A DNA stretch of 64,000 nt from an uncultured Clostridia bacterium. Its GTDB lineage: Bacteria; Bacillota; Clostridia; Christensenellales; Aristaeellaceae. The stretch covers positions 102,769 through 166,768 of the forward strand of contig CALCQO010000012.1 of assembly GCA_937894675.1 (NCBI GenBank), read 5' to 3'. Both the position numbers and the translations under genes were made by a program. The notes beneath the pieces were generated by a model. The model worked only from the letters and a program-made list of their open reading frames with translations. It was not told the DNA's origin and made no database searches. Positions 17,352 through 25,542 of this stretch are shown here, piece by piece. The first letter of the stretch is position 1. The number at the start of each line of letters is the position of its first letter.

Positions 17352-18314
17352 ATGAAGAAAGTTTTGACCCTTTTATTGGCTTTGGCCCTGGCGCTGGGGG
17401 CGGGCACGGCTGCCCTGGCGCAGGAAAGGGCGTACAGCGCGGAGGAAATGCTGGCGCTGACTTTGGAGGACGAGTACCGGGCCAAGGCGATGTATGAGGC
17501 GGTGGTAGCCCGCTACGGCCAGGTGACCCCTTTTGTCAACCTGATCAGCGCCGAGCAGAACCACATCGACATGCTGACGAACCTGATGACGAGCAAAGGC
17601 ATGCTGGTCGCCCCCGTGATTCAGCCGGCGCAAGCGCCTGACACCCTGGAACAGGCGCTGCAGGCGGGCGCGGAGGCGGAAGTTGCCAACATCGCCCTGT
17701 ACGAAAAGATGCTGGCCCAGGACAATGTGCCCCAGGATGTGCAGGCCTTATTCACCCGGCTGATGGGCGCCTCCCGGCAGCACCTGCGGGCTTTCACCGG
17801 CATGAACGGCCGGGGCGGCCGTGTCTGGGCTCAGGAGTCTGCCCAGCTGCCCTCCCAGGAAGAACCAGCAACAGCGGCGGAGGAAACCGGGGAGGAAATC
17901 GCCCGGGAGGATGTGCTGGACGAGTCCGCTTGGGAGGGTAAGGAGGACGCCGATGTTTCCGCCTTTGTCCCCGGCCAGGGCAGAGGGCGCGGGCAAGGCC
18001 AGCCCGGCATGGGCGCGCGCGGCAGCCAGCAGCCCTTCGGCCAAGGCCAGGGCATGCGCCGGAACTCCCCCTTTGGCGGACAGGGCAACGGACAGGGCTT
18101 TGGCAACCGGGGCTTTGGCAACGGCAGCCAGCAGCCCTTTGGCAGGGGCCAGGGCATGGGCGGCGGCGGCCCCTTGAATGGCCAGAGCAATGGGCAAGGC
18201 TTGGGCGGCCGGAACATGCCCCATGGACGGGGCTTTGGCCAGGGCAATACCCGGCGCGGGAATATGCCGCAGTGCCCCTGCGACCAGTGTCCTCTGAATA
18301 CCCCTGCCCAGTAA
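17352..18314 (+). CDS. Secreted DUF2202 ferritin-like protein with low-complexity tail
   Basis: 320 residues. It has a signal peptide (MKKVLTLLLALALALGAGTA, cleavage after ALA near residue 24), then a DUF2202 four-helix ferritin-like domain (about 30-155) with metal-ligand-like residues in LEDEYRAKAMYE, SAEQNHIDML and EVANIALYEKML. An acidic linker follows (about 160-205), then about 100 residues rich in Gly, Gln, Phe, Asn and Arg (repeats such as QPFGQGQGMRR and NGQGFGNRGF), ending in a Cys cluster CPCDQCPLN. The ATG at 17352 has GGAGG upstream. The family's reaction is not established. The tail suggests binding or self-association at the surface. Confidence 0.82.
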   Translation: MKKVLTLLLALALALGAGTAALAQERAYSAEEMLALTLEDEYRAKAMYEAVVARYGQVTPFVNLISAEQNHIDMLTNLMTSKGMLVAPVIQPAQAPDTLEQALQAGAEAEVANIALYEKMLAQDNVPQDVQALFTRLMGASRQHLRAFTGMNGRGGRVWAQESAQLPSQEEPATAAEETGEEIAREDVLDESAWEGKEDADVSAFVPGQGRGRGQGQPGMGARGSQQPFGQGQGMRRNSPFGGQGNGQGFGNRGFGNGSQQPFGRGQGMGGGGPLNGQSNGQGLGGRNMPHGRGFGQGNTRRGNMPQCPCDQCPLNTPAQ

Positions 18315-18457
18315 ACCCGCAACGGCACAGATAACCATTCTCCCTTCCTTGGCGGCTGCATGCAAACGCGGCCGCCCTTCTCTGCCCACGGCCGGGGATA
18401 GCCCATTTTCCCTTTCAATGGTATGATGGGCGTAGCTGAAACAGGAAGGAGAAAGCC

Positions 18458-19318
18458 ATGCAGAAGTTCAGGAAAAAGGGAGGGGACTACCTGGTGATGG
18501 CGCTGGCCGCCGTCATATCCTCCGTGGGCGTGTATTTTTTCAAGTTTCCCAACCACTTCACCACCGGCGGGGTATCGGGCCTGGCTATCGTGACCCGGGC
18601 GTTCCTGCCGGGGATGTCCCAGACGCTGCTGACCAACATATTCAACATCGGCCTGATGCTGCTGGGCATGCTGACCATGGGCAAGGCTTTCGCCCTGCGC
18701 GCCGGGGTATACAGCCTGATGTTTTCAGGCATGATTGCCCTGCTGGAACTGCTCTTTCCCCTCAGCGCGCCGCTGACCAACCAGCCCTTTATGGAATTGA
18801 TCCTGGCTGTCCTGCTGCCCTCCATCAGCACGGCGCTGCTGTTTAACATCGGCTCCTCCGGCGGGGGCACCGATGTCATCGCCATGATGCTGAAAAAATA
18901 CGCCGGGGTGTACAACACCGGCACCGCTTTGCTGCTGGCGGACCTGGCCATCGGCCTTGCCTCCTTCTTTGTGTTTGACGTGCAGACGGGCATCTTCTCG
19001 GTGTTTGGCCTGGCCATGCGCTCGGTGCTGACGGACATCGCCTTAACGAGCCTCAACCAGCGCAAATACTTCCACATCATCACCGCCGACCCCGGCCCCA
19101 TCCAAACCTTTATCACCGATACCCTGGGGCGCTCCGCCACCCTGTTTGAGGGGGTGGGCGCCTACACCGGGGATGACCGCACCCTGATTCTTACCGTGGT
19201 CAGCCCCCGGCAGGCGGTAGAGCTGCGCAACCATGTCAAATCCCTGTCGCCAAAAAACTTCCTGCTGATTACCAACACCTCCGAAATCATCGGCCGGGGC
19301 TTCAGAAGCCCGGTGTAA
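18458..19318 (+). CDS. YitT-family membrane protein (DUF161/DUF2179)
   Basis: 286 residues. About five or six membrane helices (residues 10-180, including the signature FKFPNHFTTGGVSGLAIV and NIGSSGGGTDVIAMM) precede a cytosolic DUF2179 domain (about 200-286) with HIITADPGPIQ and GRGF. AGGAAGGAG precedes the ATG. An extended -10 (TGG-TATGAT, 18419-18427) lies 30 bp upstream. Function of the family is unknown; transport has been suggested. The gene ends at a bidirectional terminator. Confidence 0.9.
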   Translation: MQKFRKKGGDYLVMALAAVISSVGVYFFKFPNHFTTGGVSGLAIVTRAFLPGMSQTLLTNIFNIGLMLLGMLTMGKAFALRAGVYSLMFSGMIALLELLFPLSAPLTNQPFMELILAVLLPSISTALLFNIGSSGGGTDVIAMMLKKYAGVYNTGTALLLADLAIGLASFFVFDVQTGIFSVFGLAMRSVLTDIALTSLNQRKYFHIITADPGPIQTFITDTLGRSATLFEGVGAYTGDDRTLILTVVSPRQAVELRNHVKSLSPKNFLLITNTSEIIGRGFRSPV

Positions 19319-19347
19319 AGAAAAGTTCCCATATATCTATACATAAA

Positions 19348-19374
19348 AAAAGGAAGCCGCCGTGGCTTCCTTTT
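19348..19374. terminator. Bidirectional terminator between yitT-like gene and hydrolase
   Basis: AAAAGGAAGCC/GGCTTCCTTTT, 11-bp stem and 5-nt loop, with A-run on the left and T-run on the right. It serves the two converging genes. Confidence 0.9.
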
Positions 19375-19397
19375 AATAAGCAATGTCATCGGTCATG

Positions 19398-20984
19398 TCA
19401 GGGCAGCACCTGAACGCTGTAGAGCATCAGCGCGCCTTGAGGCAGTTTGGGGACAATGGTCAGTGTTTTCAGGCTGCCAAGGTCTGCCCCCGCAAAGCGC
19501 TCCAGGGGAATCACCTGTGTTAGCAATGGCTGAGGACGGCTCCAGACGGGGTTGCCCAGGGGGTCAGTTTCTTCGGTGCCCTTTTCAAACTGCAGGGAGG
19601 TATCCTTCTGGGAGGATAGGGCAACTGCCGCCTGCCGCTTACCATCGGACAGGGTGATTTCCACCTCCATGCCAAGGCCGGGGTCGTTGAGAGGATTGGA
19701 GGCGTTAACCGCCCAGGTAATCAGCAGCCGGGAAGTAGGGAGCAAGGGTTTTGCCAGGGGCAGGATGTCCATAGTCAGCCTGGGGGCTTTGTCGGCTTTT
19801 TGCCAGGTAATATCGTAAACCAGTACCGGGGAATCGGCGGTACCGTCCAGCCCGGGCGGGGAGAATAGGCCGCTGGTATGCTGCCCGTTTTGCAAAGCGG
19901 TAGCATTGACCAGTTTCGCCGATAGCTCTTTGGTCTTGATGCCCTTCAGGTGAAGGTTAGGAGCCTCCGCCAGATTCAGAGCGCCTGGGGCGTAAGCTGT
20001 CAAGGCGCAGGGAAGGGGATAGGTGGCGAAATAGTCGGGGTTCAGCCTGTCTTCCAGAGGTTTTCCTGCCTGCAAGAAAGAGCACACTTCCCCAACATAT
20101 AGGGCGGCAAAGGCGCGGATGATGTCCGGCGCCGCCAGGGCGGCCCCATCAAACACCTGAGGATCCTGGCGCCCGTCCAGTTCGCTGTTAAGGGACACAT
20201 GGTTGGCTTGCTTCAGCGAGGTAACCAGCACAGGCAATTTTGGCCGGGACACCTGCATGGCGTTCAGCCAGGGGGAATAGCCGGGCAAATCAGGCATGTC
20301 CCCATCAAACTGGGGCAATAGCACGGCAGTTGGCACCTGTGCAGGGGCAGGCACGCTGGTTTGCATGCCCGGCAGGGGATAGTCCGCGCTGCCCAGCACC
20401 TTTTTGCCATCCTCTGAGGCAATGCCAATGTAGCTGGTAGGCGCCAGCAGCATGCTGCCCTTCACTTTCTTACCCCGGGCTAGATAGAGGTTAGCCAGCA
20501 GCGGCGCGATGCCCCCGCCCCGGGAGTGACCCACAAAATACAGGGTATTCATATCTACCTTGCCCTGGAGGGATTGTTTAAATACCTTTTCACCCCCGTT
20601 GGCCTTACCAAGCAAAGCCAGATGCGCTTCCACCAACTGGAAGGCAGCCTCCACCTCGTCCCCTTCCTGCTGATATACGGGGTTCATATCGATGGACAGG
20701 GCAAAAAAGCCCCGGGCAGCCAGCTCTCTTGCCAGATACGCCAGCCCTTGGTAATAGGGGGTCGTGTCCTGCTCCCCCTCCAGATGGCGGCCATGGAGCA
20801 GCACCACCAACGGGCTGTCGCTGCCCTGGGGGATGCCTATCACCCCCCGCAAGGGTGTCTTGTCTGCCCCCGCTTCGTACAGCAGAGTTTCCACCTGAGG
20901 GGAGGCTGTGGGCACTTGCCCGGCAACACCTGTGCTCACCAACAAAGCAAACAGCACAAACAGGGTAAGGATTCTTTTCAGCAT
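19398..20984 (-). CDS. Secreted alpha/beta-hydrolase
   Basis: 528 residues. It starts with a signal peptide (about 1-22, MLKRILTLFVLFALLVSTGV). The hydrolase domain (about 35-300) has an oxyanion strand VVLLHGRH, the nucleophile elbow GHSRGGG and a likely catalytic His in KQANHVSLN. The C-terminal 200 residues look like a beta-rich accessory domain I cannot name. GGGAGGG lies upstream of the ATG. It resembles dienelactone hydrolase/chlorophyllase-like esterases, and the substrate is unknown. Confidence 0.8.
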   Translation of the reverse strand: MLKRILTLFVLFALLVSTGVAGQVPTASPQVETLLYEAGADKTPLRGVIGIPQGSDSPLVVLLHGRHLEGEQDTTPYYQGLAYLARELAARGFFALSIDMNPVYQQEGDEVEAAFQLVEAHLALLGKANGGEKVFKQSLQGKVDMNTLYFVGHSRGGGIAPLLANLYLARGKKVKGSMLLAPTSYIGIASEDGKKVLGSADYPLPGMQTSVPAPAQVPTAVLLPQFDGDMPDLPGYSPWLNAMQVSRPKLPVLVTSLKQANHVSLNSELDGRQDPQVFDGAALAAPDIIRAFAALYVGEVCSFLQAGKPLEDRLNPDYFATYPLPCALTAYAPGALNLAEAPNLHLKGIKTKELSAKLVNATALQNGQHTSGLFSPPGLDGTADSPVLVYDITWQKADKAPRLTMDILPLAKPLLPTSRLLITWAVNASNPLNDPGLGMEVEITLSDGKRQAAVALSSQKDTSLQFEKGTEETDPLGNPVWSRPQPLLTQVIPLERFAGADLGSLKTLTIVPKLPQGALMLYSVQVLP

Positions 20985-21026
20985 GGGGGTCCCTCCCGAT
21001 AAAAAACGCAGGCTTTCACCTGCGGC

Positions 21027-21467
21027 TTACCCTTTTCCCTTCCCGCACTGCGGGCACAGGCCGTAGATGATAATCTCGCTGCGCTCGGGCAAAAACCCCT
21101 CCAGCTGGGGCACATGGTCGGTATCCAGGCTGACGGGCAGGTTCCACAGCCCCTGGCAGCCCTTGCAGCGGAAATGGGCATGGGGCATCAGGGTGGCGTC
21201 GTAGTGCAGGTGCTCGTCATCCACCCGCAGGGGCAGCACCAGGCCTTTTTCCGCCAGCAGGTTCAGGGTGTTGTACACTGTCGCCCGGGAGCAGCTTTGC
21301 CCGGCGGCGTTGATGTGCTCGTACATTTTTTCCCGGGTGGGGTGGGTTTCGATGGACAAAAGATACGCCAAAAGTTTCAGCCTCAGCGGCGTCGGCTGGA
21401 TGTCCTTCTCCAGCAGCATGGTCTGCAGTTCTGTTTCATTCAATGGCTGATGCAATACCTGGTTCAT
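21027..21467 (-). CDS. perR: PerR-like Fur-family peroxide regulator
   Basis: 146 residues. It has a winged helix (about 20-85, with SRATVYNTLNLLAEKGLV) and a dimerisation domain with HYDATLMPHAHFRC and the structural zinc pairs CKGC and CPQC. I use the ATG at 21467 with AAGGAG 7 nt upstream. It is divergent from a catalase gene across a short region holding two matching Fur/PerR-type palindromes, which makes PerR far more likely than Fur or Zur. It should repress katA and itself until Fe-catalysed oxidation by peroxide. Confidence 0.88.
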   Translation of the reverse strand: MNQVLHQPLNETELQTMLLEKDIQPTPLRLKLLAYLLSIETHPTREKMYEHINAAGQSCSRATVYNTLNLLAEKGLVLPLRVDDEHLHYDATLMPHAHFRCKGCQGLWNLPVSLDTDHVPQLEGFLPERSEIIIYGLCPQCGKGKG

Positions 21468-21488
21468 CAAAATTCTCCTTCAAAGGTA

Positions 21489-21517
21489 TTGACATTATTT
21501 TAGAATGATTCTATACT
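21489..21517 (+). promoter_or_regulatory. Catalase promoter
   Basis: TTGACA (21489-21494), 17-bp spacer, TATACT (21512-21517). PerR box 1 lies within the spacer and -10 region. Confidence 0.85.
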
Positions 21518-21525
21518 GTTGTCAA
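21497..21525 (-). promoter_or_regulatory. perR promoter, interleaved with the katA promoter
   Basis: Minus strand TTGACA (21520-21525), 17-bp spacer, TAAAAT (21497-21502). It overlaps the divergent katA promoter almost completely and shares PerR box 1. Confidence 0.8.
21500..21514. promoter_or_regulatory. PerR box 1
   Basis: TTAGAATGATTCTAT contains a perfect TAGAAT-G-ATTCTA palindrome and fits the Fur/PerR 7-1-7 pattern. It lies between both -35 and -10 pairs. Confidence 0.8.
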
Positions 21526-21527
21526 GG

Positions 21528-21542
21528 TTAGAATGATTCTAT
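21528..21542. promoter_or_regulatory. PerR box 2
   Basis: A second identical 15-mer TTAGAATGATTCTAT, 28 bp from box 1. It covers the early transcribed region of katA and lies just upstream of the perR -35 box. Confidence 0.8.
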
Positions 21543-21573
21543 GCTACCGCAAAATTTATTTAGGAGGGATTCT

Positions 21574-23079
21574 ATGCATAACGATGGACGAGACAACACG
21601 GAAAAGAAACCTTTACAGGCTGTAAACGGCCGCCCTGTGGCGGAGAATGAGAACATCCGCACCGCCGGGCGGCGCGGGGGTGTCATGCTGGACGATACCT
21701 GGTACCTGGAGAAAATGAGCCACTTCAACCGGGAAGTCATCCCCGAGCGGCGCATGCACGCCAAGGGCTCAGGCGCCTTTGGCACCTTCACCGTTACCCA
21801 TGACATCACCCAATACTCCAAGGCGGCCATCTTCTCCCAGATTGGCAAGCAGACCGACATGTTCGCCCGCTTCTCCACCGTGGCCGGCGAGCGCGGCGCC
21901 GCCGACGCCGAGCGGGACATCCGCGGCTTCGCCCTGAAGTTCTACACGGAGGAGGGCAACTGGGACCTGGTGGGCAACAACACCCCCGTGTTCTTCTTCC
22001 GCGACCCCATGCTCTTCCCCGATCTGAACCACGCCGTCAAGCGCGACCCGCGCACCAACATGCGCTCCCCCCAGAACAACTGGGATTTCTGGTCCGCCCT
22101 GCCCGAGGCACTGCACCAGGTTACCATCACCATGGGCGACCGGGGCATCCCCACCAGCTACCGGCACATGCACGGCTTTGGTTCCCACACCTACTCCCTC
22201 ATCAACAAGGACAACCAGCGCGTCTGGGTCAAGTTCCACCTGGTCAACCAGCAGGGCATTGAGTACCTCACCGATGCCCAGGCCGCCGACGTGGTCGCTA
22301 AGGACAGGGAATCCCACCAGCGCGATCTGTACGACGCCATCGAGCGGGGCGAGTTCCCCCGCTGGAAGATGTTCATCCAGGTGATGACCGAGGAGCAGGC
22401 CCGCAATCACAAGGACAACCCCTTTGATTTAACCAAGGTGTGGTTCAAGGGCGAGTACCCCCTCATCGAGGTGGGCTATTTCGAGCTGAACCGCAACCCC
22501 GCCAACTACTACGCCGATGTGGAGCAGGCGGCTTTCAACCCCGCCGACATCGTGCCGGGCATCAGCTATTCCCCCGACCGGATGCTCCAGGGCCGCCTCT
22601 TTGCCTACGGCGACGCCCAGCGCTACCGCCTGGGGGTCAACCATCAGCAGATTCCCGTCAACCGCCCCAAGGTGGAGGCCAACTCCTACCACCGCGACGG
22701 CGCCATGCGGGTGGACGGCAACTTCGGTTCCGCCCTGCACTACAACCCCAACTCCTACGGCATGTGGAAGGATAACCGCAACGAGCTGATTCCGCCCCAT
22801 GACGGCGAGGGCGCCGAGCATAACTACGATTTCCGCCAGGATGACGAGAACTATTACGAGCAGCCCGGCAAGCTCTTCAACCTCATGGGCAAGGAAGAGC
22901 AGCAGCGCCTGTTCGACAACACCGCCCGCAACATGGACGGCACCACCGAACTGGTGAAAAAGCGCCACATCCGCCACTGCTACCTGGCCGACCCCGCTTA
23001 CGGCGAGGGCGTAGCCAAGGCCCTGGGCATCGACATCGCCTCCGTGGATATGAACGACACCTACGGCGCCCGCGCCTAA
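21574..23079 (+). CDS. katA: Monofunctional haem catalase
   Basis: 501 residues, the small-subunit (clade 3) size. Catalytic His62 lies in the ERRMHAKGSGAFGTF motif. The distal Asn is in GNNTPVFFFRDP and the proximal haem-ligand Tyr in RLFAYGDAQRYRLG. The strongly conserved RFSTVAGERGAADAERD segment is intact. The ATG at 21574 has TAGGAGGG upstream. It dismutates H2O2 in the cytosol and is under PerR-type control by two operators. Catalase in an otherwise anaerobe-like gene set suggests tolerance of transient oxygen. Confidence 0.97.
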   Translation: MHNDGRDNTEKKPLQAVNGRPVAENENIRTAGRRGGVMLDDTWYLEKMSHFNREVIPERRMHAKGSGAFGTFTVTHDITQYSKAAIFSQIGKQTDMFARFSTVAGERGAADAERDIRGFALKFYTEEGNWDLVGNNTPVFFFRDPMLFPDLNHAVKRDPRTNMRSPQNNWDFWSALPEALHQVTITMGDRGIPTSYRHMHGFGSHTYSLINKDNQRVWVKFHLVNQQGIEYLTDAQAADVVAKDRESHQRDLYDAIERGEFPRWKMFIQVMTEEQARNHKDNPFDLTKVWFKGEYPLIEVGYFELNRNPANYYADVEQAAFNPADIVPGISYSPDRMLQGRLFAYGDAQRYRLGVNHQQIPVNRPKVEANSYHRDGAMRVDGNFGSALHYNPNSYGMWKDNRNELIPPHDGEGAEHNYDFRQDDENYYEQPGKLFNLMGKEEQQRLFDNTARNMDGTTELVKKRHIRHCYLADPAYGEGVAKALGIDIASVDMNDTYGARA

Positions 23080-23092
23080 AAGGATGGGTCAA

Positions 23093-23290
23093 GGGGTGAA
23101 ACCCCTTGTCGGGGTCTGGGGCGGAAGCCCCGGGGAATGAATGATATTTTCGCGGGGGAAAGCATTTTTGAAAAAATGCTCTCCCCCGCACCCCCTCTCG
23201 AAAAACCTTGGAATAAATCCTAAGCAAAGACAGCGAAGCGTCTCTTTGCGGCAAACCCGGATAGAAATGAGCGGGCGGCACCCCGCAAAC
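23093..23290 (-). repeat. Multi-hairpin intergenic repeat, diverged inverted copy (copy 3)
   Basis: Read on the minus strand the tract contains the GCAAAGAGACGCTTCGCTGTCTTTGC hairpin, then AAGGTTTTTCGAGAGGGGGTGCGGGG leading into a hairpin with apex TTTTTTCAAAAA, then GGGGCTTCCGCCCC and CAAGGGGT-TTC-ACCCCTTG. These are the same building blocks as at 8709-8893 and 63611-63972 with different but still paired stem sequences. It follows katA and may act as its terminator. Confidence 0.65.
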
Positions 23291-23377
23291 CGCCCCATTT
23301 CTTGCTTCAAATCAAGTACATCCGTCAGCAACTGTGGTATATTCACCATAGCATCCCATTTCACGAAGGAGTTTTTC

Positions 23378-23797
23378 ATGCCCGTCAAGCGCCTGCTGCT
23401 GTTTCTCCTGGGTACCCTCAGCCTGCTGCTGGGGCTGATCGGCATGCTTTTCCCCGTGCTGCCCACCACCCCCTTCCTGCTGATGAGCGCGGCCTGCTAC
23501 CTGAAAAGCTCCCGCAAAATGTACGCCTGGCTGATGAAGAACCGCTTCACCGGCCCGCTGATTTATGAGTACAGCGTTACCCGGGCGGTGCCCCTTGCCA
23601 CCAAGCGCAGCGCCATCGCCATCGTCTGGCTGGGCATCGGGCTGTCCATGGCGCTGGTTCACTCCCTGCCCGTGCGCGTGCTGCTGCCCGTGATTGCACT
23701 AGGCGTCACCTGGCATATCTCCAGCCTGAAAACCCTGCGCCCCGAGGACATCCCCGCCGCCCGGCAGCAATACCGCCAGTTCGCCGCGGAGCTGTAG
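23378..23797 (+). CDS. DUF454 (YbaN-like) small membrane protein
   Basis: 139 residues. The pattern is typical of DUF454: an N-terminal hydrophobic helix LLLGLIGMLFPVLPTTPF with the conserved PVLPTTPF, then ACYLKSSRKMYAWLMKN, and two further helices (about residues 75-115). GAAGGAG lies upstream of the ATG. Function of the family is unknown. Its terminator hairpin (23822-23844) is partly duplicated on the far side of a repeat element. Confidence 0.88.
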   Translation: MPVKRLLLFLLGTLSLLLGLIGMLFPVLPTTPFLLMSAACYLKSSRKMYAWLMKNRFTGPLIYEYSVTRAVPLATKRSAIAIVWLGIGLSMALVHSLPVRVLLPVIALGVTWHISSLKTLRPEDIPAARQQYRQFAAEL

Positions 23798-23821
23798 AAA
23801 AAAACGCGAAAAAAATGAAGG

Positions 23822-23844
23822 AAACCGCCTGAACAGGGCGGTTT
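23822..23844 (+). terminator. Terminator of the DUF454 gene
   Basis: AAACCGCC pairs with GGCGGTTT around TGAACA with one bulged G, followed by GTTTGTTTGTT. The 18-bp right part (23827-23844) recurs at 24063-24080. Confidence 0.75.
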
Positions 23845-23873
23845 GTTTGTTATGGAGGATTGCTGGACGCCCA

Positions 23874-24057
23874 AGGGGAGGTATAGGAGGGGGAACCCCT
23901 CCTACTGGAATCCGCATCAGCGGCATGCGCGGTGGTGCGGTTAGCCTTGCGAAGCAAGGGTTTCTACGCCTTTCAACCCTCGGGAGCGCAGCGGGAGGCG
24001 GATGGCCCAATCGTTCCTTATCGGCGAAAAAGCATCCGAAGGACCTTTTTTAACGCG
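23874..24057 (+). repeat. Structured repeat of about 184 bp, copy A
   Basis: It runs from AGGGGAGGTATAGG to CTTTTTTAACGCG. Internal hairpins include TAGGAGGGG-GAA-CCCCTCCTA and CCTTGC-GAA-GCAAGG, and a GTCC-TTCGG-type loop near the right end. It aligns over its whole length, with roughly four-fifths identity by eye, to the minus strand of 25329-25511. No coding frame is convincing. It lies between two copies of an 18-bp piece of the DUF454 terminator. Confidence 0.8.
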
Positions 24058-24062
24058 TTGCT

Positions 24063-24080
24063 GCCTGAACAGGGCGGTTT
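24063..24080 (+). repeat. 18-bp direct repeat of the DUF454 terminator
   Basis: GCCTGAACAGGGCGGTTT is identical to 23827-23844. The two copies bracket repeat copy A, which looks like a target duplication or insertion scar. An extended -10 (TGG-TATATT, 24083-24091) for the next gene lies immediately downstream. Confidence 0.7.
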
Positions 24081-24167
24081 TGTGGTATATTCCATATATG
24101 TAGGAATACATGAAGCAAAGCGACATGAATTTTGAACTGAAAATCCTGATAATATATGGAGGTATAC

Positions 24168-25241
24168 ATGAAGAAAACCCGCATACTGTCATTGCTGATG
24201 GCACTGATGCTCGTTTTCACCGTTCAGGCTTTGGTGGAAACCACCGAAACCCCGGCACTCACCTCGGACAATACCGCCGCTCCCTCGCTGGGCGAGAGAA
24301 TCAGCCAGATCGCCGCGCCTTTGGCCGAGCTGGATTTGGCAAGCGCCCCCTATGAGCAGGCTTACAACACAACATTGACCGCCATGCAGGAAGTGGCCGC
24401 CCTGAAGGGGGATACCCAGACCGCCCTGGAGGATGAAGACCAGGCCGCCCTGGACAAGCTGTTTGAAAACGTGGCCGCCGCCTGGAAAGCCCTGGGCAAG
24501 CGCGCTGTGGAAACACAGGGCACCACCTTTGACATGTTCGCCGAGAATGGCGCCTTCCTTGGCGATGGCGGCCAGCCCGCTGCCCCCACGGCGCCCGAAT
24601 CCCTGGAGGATTACGCCGCCCGCGCCAAGGCTGAGGCCGAACTGCTGGCCGAGCGCAAGGGCCTCTACTTTGCCCTGTACAACGACGATGTAAAGCATAT
24701 TCCCATCCGCGTCAGCACCGCCCGGGGCGTGCTGGCCAGCGCGGGCTTTCCCACCCATGAGGAACTGCGCGTCAACCATGTGCCCGTGGGGCTGATTTCC
24801 CGCATGAACGGCACCGCGCTGCTGAGCGCTGAAACGCTGATCCGCGTCAAACAGGCCCAGTGGCTGCTGCAGAACAAGGGCATGCTGGCCAAGGAAACCC
24901 TGGTGGACTATAAGACGCTGCTGAACAAAGGCCTGGAACTGGACGGACAGCTGCTGAGCGAACTGCCCAAGATGGTGCATAATGATGTTTTCCAGGAAAG
25001 CTTCCTGGTACACCACCCCGCGGACGGATACTACCGCCTGGATGTCATCGGCATCCATGCCCCCACACCCCCGCCTGTGGTAGTTCCCGTCGCGCCCCCC
25101 GCGGCGCCGGTAACGCCCCCTGTTGTGGAGGCGCCCCCGGTGGAGAAGCCGGTAGAGGAACCCCCGACAGAGGAACCCGCGGAAGAAAACCCTGTGGAAG
25201 AACCGGGTCCGGGGGAAGGGCCTGATGTGCCTCAGCCCTAA
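24168..25241 (+). CDS. Secreted protein of unknown function with Pro-rich tail (paralog 1)
   Basis: 357 residues. It has a signal peptide (MKKTRILSLLMALMLVFTVQ, about 1-22), a globular region (about 30-300), and a tail of about 60 residues made of Pro, Val, Glu and Ala. Conserved with the gene at 25661 are RAVETQGTTFDMFAENGAFL, an (A/T)LY(N/H)DxVxxIxIRxS segment, VLASAGF, NGTALxSAETL, AQWLLQNKG and HHPADGYYRLDVIGIHAP. There is no sorting signal or lipobox. GGAGG precedes the ATG. I do not recognise the family. It lies between inverted copies of the 184-bp repeat. Confidence 0.8.
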   Translation: MKKTRILSLLMALMLVFTVQALVETTETPALTSDNTAAPSLGERISQIAAPLAELDLASAPYEQAYNTTLTAMQEVAALKGDTQTALEDEDQAALDKLFENVAAAWKALGKRAVETQGTTFDMFAENGAFLGDGGQPAAPTAPESLEDYAARAKAEAELLAERKGLYFALYNDDVKHIPIRVSTARGVLASAGFPTHEELRVNHVPVGLISRMNGTALLSAETLIRVKQAQWLLQNKGMLAKETLVDYKTLLNKGLELDGQLLSELPKMVHNDVFQESFLVHHPADGYYRLDVIGIHAPTPPPVVVPVAPPAAPVTPPVVEAPPVEKPVEEPPTEEPAEENPVEEPGPGEGPDVPQP

Positions 25242-25301
25242 TTGATAGAATGCTTCCCATAGGGAGTAATCCAAACGAATCATCAACAACCCATTGCTTC
25301 C

Positions 25302-25325
25302 ATGCCCGCCTGCATAGGCGGGCAT
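25302..25325 (+). repeat. Left copy of a duplicated terminator stem-loop
   Basis: ATGCCCGCC-TGCATA-GGCGGGCAT. The 9-bp arms are identical to those at 25543-25566, but this copy has no T-run and is followed directly by the end of repeat copy B. Confidence 0.75.
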
Positions 25326-25328
25326 TAG

Positions 25329-25511
25329 CGCGTCAAAAAAGGTCCTTCGGACACTTTTTCGCCGTTGGGAACGATGAGGCCCTCCGCCTCTCGCTACGCT
25401 CCCGGGCGGCGGAGGGCATGGATACCCTTGCTACGCAAGGCTAGCCGCTTCACCGCACATGTCGCTGATGCGGATTACAGTAGGAGGGGTTCCCCCTCCT
25501 ACACCTCCCCT
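25329..25511 (-). repeat. Structured repeat of about 184 bp, copy B (inverted)
   Basis: On the minus strand it reads AGGGGAGGTGTAGG to CTTTTTTGACGCG and matches copy A throughout. The TAGGAGGGG-GAA-CCCCTCCTA hairpin is identical and CCTTGC-GTA-GCAAGG keeps the stem with a changed loop. It is flanked by two near-identical terminator stem-loops. Confidence 0.8.
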
Positions 25512-25542
25512 CTGATATCAAAAGGTCTTCTTTGACTGTCTG

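Noticed and set aside
22429..22977. Long open frames opposite katA, hppA and other GC-rich genes
   Set aside because: These are shadows produced by high GC content and codon bias on the opposite strand, with no binding sites or family motifs.
23874..24057. Group II intron-like insertion after a terminator
   Set aside because: Insertion near terminators recalls group IIC introns, but there is no domain V, no reverse transcriptase frame and the element is far too short.
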